64,000 nucleotides of DNA from Streptomyces sp. Mut1 (lineage in GTDB: Bacteria; Actinomycetota; Actinomycetes; Streptomycetales; Streptomycetaceae). The notes under the pieces are model-generated. The model saw nothing but the letters and a program-made list of their open reading frames with translations. It ran no database searches and was not told where the DNA came from. Positions 52,224 to 62,482 of the stretch are shown here, piece after piece. Location of the stretch: contig NZ_CP120997.1 in NCBI RefSeq assembly GCF_030719295.1, positions 5,529,501-5,593,500 of the forward strand, read 5' to 3'. The translations under genes were made by a program, and so were the position numbers. Each line of letters begins with the position of its first letter. Within the stretch, counting starts at the first letter, position 1.

Positions 52224-54113
52224 TCAGGCCAGGCTCTCCCGCCAGGCGCGGTGCAGGCCGGCGAACCGGCCCGTGCCGGCGATGAGTTCGGCGGGCGATC
52301 CGTCCTCCACGATCCGCCCGTGCTCCATCACCAGCACCCGGTCCGCGACCTCCACGGTCGACAGCCGGTGCGCGATCACCATCGCGGTGCGGCCGTGCAG
52401 CACGGTGTCCATCGCCTGCTGCACCGCCCGCTCGCCGGGGATGTCGAGCGAGCTGGTCGCCTCGTCGAGGATCAGCACAGCCGGGTCCGCGAGCAGGGCG
52501 CGGGCGAACGCCACCAACTGGCGCTGACCTGCGGAGATCCGACCGCCCCGCTTGCGTACGTCGGTGTCGTAGCCGTCGGGCAGACCGGTGATGAAGCCGT
52601 GGGCGCCGATCGCCTTCGCCGCCTGCTCGATCTCCTCGCGGCTCGCCTCCGGCCGGCCGATCGCGATGTTCTCGGCGACCGTCCCGGAGAACAGGAACGC
52701 CTCCTGCGTCACCATCACCACCCCGCGCCGCAGTTCGGGCATGGCGAGGTCCCGCAGGTCGGTGCCGTCCAGCAGGACCCGGCCCTCGGTCGGGTCGTAG
52801 AAGCGGGCCAGCAGCTTGGCGAGCGTCGACTTGCCCGCGCCCGTGGAACCCACCACCGCCACGGTCTGCCCGGCCGGGACGGCCAGGTCGAAGGCGGGCA
52901 GCACCTCACCACCCGTGCGGTACGCGAAGCTCACCGAGTCGAAGACCACCTCGCGGCCCGGCCGGCCGCCCTCCCTGGCCGGCAGCTCGCGCGGCTCCAG
53001 GGCCTCCGGGACCGTGGGCCGCTGGGCCAGCAGGCCGGCGACCTTCTCCAGCGAGGCGGCGGCCGACTCGAAGGAGTTGAGGAACATGCTCAGGCGGTCG
53101 ATCGGGTCGTAGAGCCGCCGCAGATAGAGCACCATCGCGGCCAGCACGCCGAGCGCGAGCCCGCCGGAGGCGACGCGGTAGGCGCCCCACAGTACGATTC
53201 CGGCCACCGCCGTGTTGGCGACCAGCCGCGAGCCGACGACATAGCGGGCGTTCTCCAGCATCGCGTCGCCGTTGGTGCCCTGGTGACGCACGTTCAGCTC
53301 CCGGAAGGCCGCGTCGTTGACGGGCTCGCGGCGGAAGGCCTGGACGGGCCGGATGCCGTTCATCGTCTCCGCGAACTTCACGATGACCGCGGCGATGGCC
53401 GTCGAACGGGCCGCGAAGATCACCGAGGAGCGGCGCCGGTAGAGCCGCACCAGCAGGTACAGCGGCACGAACGACGCCACGGCCGCCGCGCCCGTGGCGA
53501 GGTCTAGCCAGAGCAGCAGCACGGCGATGGAGATGAACGACAACAGGACGTGGATCAGTTCCTGGAGCCCCTCGTCCAGCAGCTCCCGCAGCGACTCCAG
53601 GTCCGTGGTGGAACGCGAGATCAGCCGCCCCGAGGTGTACCGCTCGTGGAAGTCCACGCTCAGCGCCTGCGCATGCCGGAAGATCCGGCCGCGCAGGTCG
53701 AGCAGCACGTCCTGGTTGACCAGCGCGGACATCCGGATGAACGCGTACTGGAGGGCCCCCGCGCCGGCCGCGCACAGCGCGTAGCCCACCGCCACGGCGA
53801 TCAGCGGCCCGTAGTCGTTGTCGCGGAACGCGGGCACCCCGCTGTCGATCGCGTAGGCCACCAGCAGCGGGCCCGCCTGCACCGCGGCCTGCTGCACCAG
53901 CAGGAACAGGGCGGAAGCGGCGACCCGGCCCCGCATCGGGCGCAGCAGCGAGCGGAGCAGCTGCCAGGTGGCGCCGCGCGGGGCGGGCAGGTCGTCGCGG
54001 TCGAAGGGGTCGCCGTCCCCCTTCGCGGGCGGCCCGTCCGCCGACGGCGCGAGGCGCTCGTCCTCGTCGCCGCCGCCCGGCTCCGCCGGCCGTCCGGTCG
54101 TGGTGCTCGTCAT
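52224..54113 (-). CDS. ABC exporter half-transporter, catalytically canonical subunit
   Basis: The 629-residue protein has a cytoplasmic acidic N-terminus of about 65 residues, a six-span exporter domain (LFLLVQQAAVQAGPLLVAYAID onward) and an NBD. Walker A is VVGSTGAGKSTLAK, the Q-loop VTQEAFLF and Walker B LILDEATSSLD, with the catalytic Glu present; the H-loop is VIAHRLSTV. Its signature is ISAGQRQ rather than LSGGQ. This fits the partner subunit of a heterodimer in which one ATP site is degenerate. Its ATG lies in an ATGA overlap with the other half-transporter gene. The substrate is unknown; multidrug or lipid export are typical. Confidence 0.92.
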   Translation of the reverse strand: MTSTTTGRPAEPGGGDEDERLAPSADGPPAKGDGDPFDRDDLPAPRGATWQLLRSLLRPMRGRVAASALFLLVQQAAVQAGPLLVAYAIDSGVPAFRDNDYGPLIAVAVGYALCAAGAGALQYAFIRMSALVNQDVLLDLRGRIFRHAQALSVDFHERYTSGRLISRSTTDLESLRELLDEGLQELIHVLLSFISIAVLLLWLDLATGAAAVASFVPLYLLVRLYRRRSSVIFAARSTAIAAVIVKFAETMNGIRPVQAFRREPVNDAAFRELNVRHQGTNGDAMLENARYVVGSRLVANTAVAGIVLWGAYRVASGGLALGVLAAMVLYLRRLYDPIDRLSMFLNSFESAAASLEKVAGLLAQRPTVPEALEPRELPAREGGRPGREVVFDSVSFAYRTGGEVLPAFDLAVPAGQTVAVVGSTGAGKSTLAKLLARFYDPTEGRVLLDGTDLRDLAMPELRRGVVMVTQEAFLFSGTVAENIAIGRPEASREEIEQAAKAIGAHGFITGLPDGYDTDVRKRGGRISAGQRQLVAFARALLADPAVLILDEATSSLDIPGERAVQQAMDTVLHGRTAMVIAHRLSTVEVADRVLVMEHGRIVEDGSPAELIAGTGRFAGLHRAWRESLA

Positions 54114-56128
54114 CGGGTGCTGCCCTCCTCGGCAGGGGCCATCGCGCCCAGGGAATCGTCTTCGGCCGTCCGTGTACCGGGCGGACCGTCGCCTGTCCGC
54201 GTACCGGGCGCCTCGGCGCCGGGCCCGGTGCTTCCGTCCTCGCCGACCGGAACGTGCTCGCCGGCCGGGATGTCCTCGCCGACCGGAACCTTCTCGCCGG
54301 CCGGGATGTCCTCGCCGGCCGGAGCGTGCTCGCCGGCCGGAACGTCCTCGGCTCCGGTGCCCGTGCCGGACATCAGCCAGGCGTACTCGGCGCTGGTGCG
54401 CAGCAGCTCCTGATGGGTGCCGACCATGCTGATCCGGCCCTCGGACAGCAGCGCCACCCGGTCCGCGAGCATCACAGTGGACGGCCGGTGCGCGACGACC
54501 ACCGCCGTGGTCTCCTCCAGGACGCGCCGCAGCGCCGCCTCCACCCGCGCCTCCGTGTGCACGTCGAGCGCCGAGAGCGGGTCGTCCAGCACCAGGAAGC
54601 GCGGCCGGCCCACCACGGCCCTGGCCAGGGCGAGGCGCTGGCGCTGGCCGCCGGACAGGCTCAGGCCCTGCTCGCCGACCTCGGTCCCGACGCCGAGCGG
54701 TAGCTCGTGGACGAAGTCGGCCTGGGCGACCGACAGCGCCCGCCGCAACTCCTCGTCGCCCGCCCCTGCCGCGCCCATCAGCACGTTCTCCCCGACGCTC
54801 GCCGAGAAGAGCGTCGGCTCCTCGAACGCCACCGACACCAGCTCCCGCAGCCGGGCGCGCGGCATGGCGGTGATGTCCTCGCCGTCCAGGGTGATCCGCC
54901 CCGCCGTGGCCTCGTGCAGCCGGGGCACCAGGGAGGTCAGTGTCGTCTTGCCGGAGCCCGTCGCCCCGACCAGGGCCATCGTCTCGCCGGGCCGGATGTG
55001 CAGATCGATCCGGGCGAGGACGGGCGCCGAGCCCTCCTCCGCGTCGGGGTAGCGGAACTCGACGCCCTCGAAGCGCATGCCGCCCGCCTCCGGGGCCGCT
55101 TTGGTGCCGTCCCCGGCCGCCGCCGCGGCGTCCTCCTCCTCGGCGACGTCCATCACCTCGAAGAACCGCTCGGTCGCCGTCGCCGACTCCTGGCTCATCG
55201 CCAGCAGGAAGCCGATCGACTCGACCGGCCAGCGCAGCGCGAGCGCCGTGGAGAGGAACGCGACCAGGGTGCCCGCCGACAGGCCCCCGTCCGCGACCTC
55301 GATCGTGCCGAAGACCAGCGCCGCCCCGATGGCGAGTTCCGGCAGCGTCGTGATGACGGCCCAGATCCCCGCGAGCAGCCGGGCCTTGCCCAGCTCCGTG
55401 GTGCGCAGCCGCTGCGCGAGGACGCGGAAGGCCTGCGCCTGGCTGCGGTGCCGGCCGAAGCCCTTGATGATGCGGATGCCCAGCACGCTCTCCTCGACCA
55501 CGGTCGTCAGATCGCCGACCTGGTCCTGCGCCGCGCGCGCCACCTTCGCGTACTTCGTCTCGAAGGCCGAGCAGATGATCACGAGCGGGACGACGGGCGC
55601 GAGCAGCACCAGGCCCAGCGTCCACTCCTGGAACAGCAGGATCACGAAGCCGACCAGGATCGTGGTGCCGTTGACCAGCAGGAAGGTCAGCGGGAAGACC
55701 AGGAACATGCGCAGCAGCATCAGGTCCGTCGTCCCGCGCGACAGCAGCTGCCCCGAGGGCCAGCGGTCGTGGAAGGAGACGGGCAGGCGCTGGAGGTGCC
55801 GGTAGAGGTCGGCCCGCATCGACGCCTCGAAACCGGCCAGCGGACGCGCCACCAGCCATCGCCGCACCCCGAACAGCACCGCCTCCGCGATGCCCAGGAG
55901 CAGCAGGAACAGCGCGCCGAGCCAGACCCCGCCCGGGTCCCCGTCGGCGACCGGGCCGTCCACGATCCACTTCAGGATCAGCGGGATCACCAGCCCCAGA
56001 CAGGAGGCGACGACCGCCACCAGCGCCGCGCTGAACAGCCGGGTCCGTACCGGCTTCACATATGGCCACAACCGCAGAAGAGAACGTACGGCGGACCGGT
56101 CCTTGGGCTCTACATGTTCCTGGTGCAT
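54110..56128 (-). CDS. ABC exporter half-transporter with degenerate Walker B site
   Basis: The 672-residue protein has six spans (RLFSAALVAVVASCLGLVIPLILK onward), then an NBD with Walker A LVGATGSGKTTL and a good signature LSGGQRQRLALARA. Walker B is FLVLDDPLSALD, where the catalytic Glu is replaced by Asp; the His-loop is VVAHRPSTV. This is the non-hydrolysing site pattern of heterodimeric exporters such as TM287/288 or LmrCD. A C-terminal extension of about 75 residues carries six hexapeptide repeats rich in PAGE/PVGE, encoded by 18-bp tandem repeats. ATG at 56128 is chosen for the family start; no strong ribosome site is visible. Confidence 0.92.
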   Translation of the reverse strand: MHQEHVEPKDRSAVRSLLRLWPYVKPVRTRLFSAALVAVVASCLGLVIPLILKWIVDGPVADGDPGGVWLGALFLLLLGIAEAVLFGVRRWLVARPLAGFEASMRADLYRHLQRLPVSFHDRWPSGQLLSRGTTDLMLLRMFLVFPLTFLLVNGTTILVGFVILLFQEWTLGLVLLAPVVPLVIICSAFETKYAKVARAAQDQVGDLTTVVEESVLGIRIIKGFGRHRSQAQAFRVLAQRLRTTELGKARLLAGIWAVITTLPELAIGAALVFGTIEVADGGLSAGTLVAFLSTALALRWPVESIGFLLAMSQESATATERFFEVMDVAEEEDAAAAAGDGTKAAPEAGGMRFEGVEFRYPDAEEGSAPVLARIDLHIRPGETMALVGATGSGKTTLTSLVPRLHEATAGRITLDGEDITAMPRARLRELVSVAFEEPTLFSASVGENVLMGAAGAGDEELRRALSVAQADFVHELPLGVGTEVGEQGLSLSGGQRQRLALARAVVGRPRFLVLDDPLSALDVHTEARVEAALRRVLEETTAVVVAHRPSTVMLADRVALLSEGRISMVGTHQELLRTSAEYAWLMSGTGTGAEDVPAGEHAPAGEDIPAGEKVPVGEDIPAGEHVPVGEDGSTGPGAEAPGTRTGDGPPGTRTAEDDSLGAMAPAEEGSTR
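54239..54346 (-). repeat. Six 18-bp tandem repeats in the ABC exporter C-terminus
   Basis: Six units of 18 bp begin CTCGCCGACCGG or CTCGCCGGCCGG on the plus strand. On the gene strand they encode hexapeptides of the form (P)AGE(D/H/K). The units are close in sequence, so copy number could vary between strains. Confidence 0.85.
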
Positions 56129-56306
56129 CAGAGTGAGCCTACGGTCCGTCCGGGGAATCGTTCCTGTGTTTTTATCCCGCCGTCCGACGCCCCGCACGCG
56201 GCGTACGGCGGGCGGGGTCGTAGAGCCGCGTCAACCGATCGGACGATGCGGGTCCGAGCGCGATGGCGGATGCCGCCGCGGGCCACGGACGCGGATGCTC
56301 GGTGCC

Positions 56307-57263
56307 ATGGCAGTCATCGAAGCGAACGGGGTGCGCAAGGCCTACGCCGGCCGCCCCGTGGTCGACTCAGTGAGCTTCACCGTCGACGAGGGGGAGATCT
56401 TCGGGATTCTCGGTCCCAACGGCGCGGGCAAGACCACCACCGTCGAGTGCGTCGCGGGGCTGCGGGTCCCGGACGCCGGGACCGTCCGGGTCGCCGGGCT
56501 CGACCCCGTCGCCGAACGCGACCGGGTGACCCGGCTGCTCGGCGTCCAGCTCCAGGAGAGCGAACTCCAGCCCAAGATCACCGTACGCGAGGCCCTGGAC
56601 CTGTACAGCGCCTTCCACCCCAGCCCCGCCGACTGGCGGCCGTTGGCCGAACGGCTCGGCCTGGACACCAAGCTCGACACCCGCTTCGCCCGGCTCTCCG
56701 GCGGCCAGAAGCAGCGCCTGTCCATCGCGCTCGCCCTCGTCGGCCGGCCCCGCGTCGTCATCCTGGACGAGCTGACCACCGGCCTCGACCCCCGCGCCCG
56801 GCGCGACACCTGGCAGCTCATCGAGGACGTACGCGACGGCGGTGTCACCGTCGTGCTCGTCACGCACTTCATGGAGGAGGCCCAGCGCCTCTGCGACCGC
56901 ATCGCCGTGATCGACAAGGGCCGCGTCGTCGCCCTCGACACCCCCGCCGGGCTGGTCGCCGGCGCCGACGGCTCCACCGTCATCTCCTTCACCCCGTCCG
57001 CGCCGCTGCCCGAGGCCGAACTCGCCGCGCTGCCCGAAGTCGCCTCGTACGAGGACCGGGACGGCCAGGTCGTCATCAACGGCACCGACGAGACCGTCAA
57101 CGCCGTCATCTCGCTGCTGGCCCGGCTCCGCGTCACCGCCCACCGGCTCCGCGTCGCCGAGGCCACCCTGGACGACGCCTTCCTCGGCCTCACCGAACAC
57201 CCCGACCTCACCGAACACCCCGGCCCCGCCGACGGGCGCGGCCTCGCAGAACGGACAGCCTGA
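56307..57263 (+). CDS. ABC-2 type exporter ATP-binding protein (DrrA-like)
   Basis: The 318-residue ATPase has Walker A GILGPNGAGKTTTVE, Q-loop LLGVQLQESELQ, signature RLSGGQKQRLSIAL, Walker B VVILDELTTGLD and H-loop VLVTHFMEEAQ. A C-terminal extension with the DrrA-type regulatory region follows. ATG at 56307 is used; an ATG four codons earlier is possible and neither has a good ribosome site. It is followed after 1 nt by the ABC-2 permease and then a NarL-type sensor/regulator pair, an arrangement typical of antibiotic or lantibiotic detoxification modules. Confidence 0.92.
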   Translation: MAVIEANGVRKAYAGRPVVDSVSFTVDEGEIFGILGPNGAGKTTTVECVAGLRVPDAGTVRVAGLDPVAERDRVTRLLGVQLQESELQPKITVREALDLYSAFHPSPADWRPLAERLGLDTKLDTRFARLSGGQKQRLSIALALVGRPRVVILDELTTGLDPRARRDTWQLIEDVRDGGVTVVLVTHFMEEAQRLCDRIAVIDKGRVVALDTPAGLVAGADGSTVISFTPSAPLPEAELAALPEVASYEDRDGQVVINGTDETVNAVISLLARLRVTAHRLRVAEATLDDAFLGLTEHPDLTEHPGPADGRGLAERTA

Positions 57264-57264
57264 G

Positions 57265-58053
57265 ATGGCCACAGCGCACCCCGCCCCCGCCGCCCCGCAC
57301 CCCGCCACCGCGTCCGGCGCGACGCTCGCCGTCCTCAAGTCGGAGACCCGGCTCTTCCTGCGCGAACCGGGCAGCCTGTTCTGGATCGTGATCTTCCCGA
57401 CCGTGCTCCTGACGATCCTGGGCCTGGTCCCGTCGTTCCGGGAACACGACGACGGGCTCGGCGGCCGCCGCGTCATCGACCTCTACGTCCCCGTCGCGGT
57501 GCTGCTCGCCCTGATCATGTCCGGGCTCCAGGCCATGCCGCCCGTACTGACCGGATACCGCGAACGCGGCATTCTGCGCCGCATGTCCACCACCCCCGTG
57601 CGGCCCTCCGCCCTCCTCGGCGCGCAGATCGCGCTGCACGGCGCCGCGTGCCTCGTCTCCGCCCTGCTGGTCACCGTCGTCGGGCGGATCGCCTTCGGAG
57701 TGCGGCTGCCCGGCCAGGCGCTCGGCTATCTGCTCGCCCTGCTGCTGGCCGTCGCCTGCGTCCTGGCCCTCGGCTCGCTGATCTGCGCCCTCTCCCGTAC
57801 GACGAAGATCGCCGCCACCGTCGGCTCGGTCGTCTACTTCTCGATGATGTTCACCGCGGGCGTCTGGGTCCCCGTCCAGGCCATGCCCGACGCGCTCCGC
57901 CGCATCGTCCAGGTCACCCCCTTCGGCGCGGCCTCCCAGGCACTGGACCAGGCGGCCCGGGGCGACTGGCCCGGCTGGGCGTACCTCGGAGCGGTCGCCG
58001 CCTGGACGGCGGTGGCGGCCTGGGTGGCCAACCGTACGTTCCGGTGGCAGTAG
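57265..58053 (+). CDS. ABC-2 type exporter permease
   Basis: The 262-residue protein has six probable membrane spans (LFWIVIFPTVLLTILGLVP, YVPVAVLLALIMSGLQAMP, CLVSALLVTVVGRIAFGV, LGYLLALLLAVACVLALGSLICAL, VGSVVYFSMMFTAGVWVP, YLGAVAAWTAVAAWVAN). The ABC-2 signature region is RERGILRRMSTTPVRPSALLGAQ. It begins 1 nt after the ATPase gene. The pair forms an efflux pump of DrrAB type; the substrate is unknown. Confidence 0.9.
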   Translation: MATAHPAPAAPHPATASGATLAVLKSETRLFLREPGSLFWIVIFPTVLLTILGLVPSFREHDDGLGGRRVIDLYVPVAVLLALIMSGLQAMPPVLTGYRERGILRRMSTTPVRPSALLGAQIALHGAACLVSALLVTVVGRIAFGVRLPGQALGYLLALLLAVACVLALGSLICALSRTTKIAATVGSVVYFSMMFTAGVWVPVQAMPDALRRIVQVTPFGAASQALDQAARGDWPGWAYLGAVAAWTAVAAWVANRTFRWQ

Positions 58054-58073
58054 GCGCGGGGGAGACTCCTCCC

Positions 58074-59336
58074 ATGAGCGCGCACGAGGACGCCGGGACG
58101 GCGGTCGAGCTGTGGTGGGGCCGGTTCTTCCGGTACGGGCCGTACGGGCTGCTCGGCCTCGCCACCGTCATCGCGGTCGTGACCCGCGACCTCGTCATGA
58201 CCCACGCCGACGAGCGCGGCGCCCTCGTGCTGCTCCCGGCGGCGCTCGTTCTCCAGCTCTGGTGGACCAGCGCCGGCATCCGCCCGGAGAGCAGGCCCGC
58301 CCAGTGCTACTTCGTCGCCCGCACCCTGCTGGCCCTCGGGCTCACCTGGTGCAACCCCTTCTACTCGATCTACGCGGTGCTCGGCTACTTCGACGCCGCC
58401 CGGGTGCTCCCGTACCGAGGCATGAGGGCGGGGCTGCTGGCCACCGCCGTCATCATGGCGGGCGCGCAGAGCGGCAGCCCCCTGCCGCCCGCCACCCTCA
58501 TGAACTGGGTCGTCTTCGGCGTCGTGCTGGCGGTGCACGCGACGCTCGCCATGGTCTTCGCCCAGATCGGCAACCGGGAGGCCGAGCAGGCCCGTTCGCA
58601 GACCGACGCCATCGCCGCCCTGGAGTCCGCCAACGCCCGCCTCGAACAGGCCCTCGCGGAGAACGCCGGACTGCACGCCCAACTCCTCGTCCAGGCCCGC
58701 GAGGCCGGGGTGGCCGACGAGCGGCGCCGGCTCGCCGCCGAGATCCACGACACCATCGCCCAGGGCCTCACCGGCATCATCGCCCAGCTCCAGGCCGTCA
58801 CCTCCACCGCCGACAGCGCCCCCGGCCTCGCCCGCGAACACCTGGCGCGGGCCTCGGACCTGGCCCGGGAGAGCCTGGGCGAGGCCCGCCGCTCGGTGCA
58901 CAACCTGCTGCCCGCCGCCCTGGAACACGACGACCTGCCCGGCGCGCTGAAGAAGACGGTCGCCACCTGGTCGCGCCGCACCGGGGTCCGCGCCGACTTC
59001 ACCGTCACCGGAACCGTCGAGCCGCTGCACGACGAGGTCGGCGCCACCCTGCTCCGGATAGCCGAGGAGGCCCTCGCCAACGCGGGCCGGCACGCCGGGG
59101 CGAGCCGGGCCGGGGTCACGCTCTCCTACATGGGCGACGAGATCACGCTCGACGTCCGCGACGACGGCCGCGGCTTCGACCCGGTCGCGCTGCCGCCGTA
59201 CCGGGGTGCCGGGGGCTTCGGCCTCGGCGGGATGCGGGCCCGCGCCGAACGCATCGCCGGCACCGTCGAGGTGGAGACCGGGCCCGGCCTCGGCACCGCG
59301 GTCTGCGCCCGCGTCCCGATGGTCCCCGACCAGTGA
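58074..59336 (+). CDS. NarL-type sensor histidine kinase
   Basis: The 420-residue protein has five or six membrane spans with short loops (no large extracellular domain), then a coiled coil (EAEQARSQTDAIAALESANARLEQALAENAGLHAQL). The HisKA_3 motif is RRRLAAEIHDTIAQGLTGI with His225, and the HATPase motifs are IAEEALANAGRHA, DDGRGFD and GFGLGGMRARAERI. Kinases with only spans for a sensor often read their partner transporter, as in bacitracin-type systems. It lies 20 nt after the permease gene and 24 nt before the regulator gene. Confidence 0.92.
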   Translation: MSAHEDAGTAVELWWGRFFRYGPYGLLGLATVIAVVTRDLVMTHADERGALVLLPAALVLQLWWTSAGIRPESRPAQCYFVARTLLALGLTWCNPFYSIYAVLGYFDAARVLPYRGMRAGLLATAVIMAGAQSGSPLPPATLMNWVVFGVVLAVHATLAMVFAQIGNREAEQARSQTDAIAALESANARLEQALAENAGLHAQLLVQAREAGVADERRRLAAEIHDTIAQGLTGIIAQLQAVTSTADSAPGLAREHLARASDLARESLGEARRSVHNLLPAALEHDDLPGALKKTVATWSRRTGVRADFTVTGTVEPLHDEVGATLLRIAEEALANAGRHAGASRAGVTLSYMGDEITLDVRDDGRGFDPVALPPYRGAGGFGLGGMRARAERIAGTVEVETGPGLGTAVCARVPMVPDQ

Positions 59337-59360
59337 GACCGTCCCGTACCGTGGTGCGCC

Positions 59361-60011
59361 ATGGACCGGGAACCCGCGCGCGTCATCACGCTGATCGTCG
59401 TCGACGACCACCCCGTCGTGCGGGACGGGCTGCGCGGCATGTTCGCGTCCGCGCCGGAGTTCCGGGTGCTCGGTGAGGCGGCCGACGGGGTCGAGGGCGT
59501 CGAGATGGCCGCCCGGCTCGACCCCGACGTCGTGCTGATGGACCTGCGGATGCCGGGCGGCGGCGGGGTCGCCGCGATCACCGAGCTGACCCGGCGCGGT
59601 GCCCGCTCCAAGGTCCTGGTCCTCACCACGTACGACACCGACTCCGACACCCTGCCCGCGATCGAGGCGGGCGCGACCGGCTATCTCCTCAAGGACGCCC
59701 CGCGCGAGGAGCTGTTCACCGCCGTGCGGGCCGCCGCCGACGGCCGGACGGTCCTGTCACCGGCCGTCGCCTCCCGCCTGGTCTCCGCCGTCCGCACCCC
59801 GGCCCCCGCCGGCAACGAGACGCTGTCCGCCCGCGAGCGCGAGGTGCTGGCGCTCGTCGCCAAGGGGACCTCCAACCGGGAGATCGCCGCCGAGCTGTTC
59901 ATCAGCGAGGCCACCGTGAAGACCCACCTCACCCATCTGTTCGCCAAACTGGGCGCCAAGGACCGGGCCGCGGCCGTCGCCCTCGCGTACGAACGCGGCA
60001 TCCTGGGCTAG
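59361..60011 (+). CDS. NarL/FixJ-family response regulator
   Basis: The 216-residue protein has a receiver (LIVVDDHPVVRDGL, phosphoacceptor Asp61 in VVLMDLRMPG, Lys in YLLKDAPREEL). A LuxR-type HTH follows (LSAREREVLALVAKGTSNREIAAELFISEATVKTHLTHLFAKLGAKDR). It is the output of the adjacent kinase and probably controls the ABC-2 exporter genes. Its TAG stop codon is part of the CTAG border of the short MITE-like element. Confidence 0.93.
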   Translation: MDREPARVITLIVVDDHPVVRDGLRGMFASAPEFRVLGEAADGVEGVEMAARLDPDVVLMDLRMPGGGGVAAITELTRRGARSKVLVLTTYDTDSDTLPAIEAGATGYLLKDAPREELFTAVRAAADGRTVLSPAVASRLVSAVRTPAPAGNETLSAREREVLALVAKGTSNREIAAELFISEATVKTHLTHLFAKLGAKDRAAAVALAYERGILG

Positions 60012-60070
60012 GGCCTGTCTTCAAACTGCCGTCGTCGCCCGGCAGACGGCAGTTTGAAGACAGGTCCTAG
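60008..60070. mobile_element. MITE-like palindromic element, short form, flanked by CTAG
   Basis: The same terminal repeats as at 4644-4822 (GGCCTGTCTTCA from 60012; TGAAGACAGGTCC ending 60066) enclose an 11-nt centre (GTCGCCCGGCA type), with CTAG at both borders (60008-60011 and 60067-60070). It can fold as one long hairpin and lies between two convergent genes, where it may act as terminator. A third GGCCTGTCC end copy follows at once (60071-60079). Confidence 0.7.
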
Positions 60071-60085
60071 GGCCTGTCCGGCCGC

Positions 60086-62332
<2,247 letters not shown>

Positions 62333-62482
62333 CTGCTCGCCTCCCGCGGCTCGTGGGACCGGCACCGGAGGGGCGGCGCGGCGTCCCGGCCGCGGCTCCC
62401 CGGGTGGGGCCGTCCCCTGTGTTCTGCCCACGACTGGCCCCGCCCTCACGTTTCCCCCGGCCCGCCCCGTCGTTGGGGGGAC

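Noticed and set aside
54114..56069. N-terminal extension of the second ABC half-transporter
   Set aside because: It is an out-of-frame read of the first half-transporter. The ATG at 54113 sits in an ATGA overlap and precedes a normal exporter domain.
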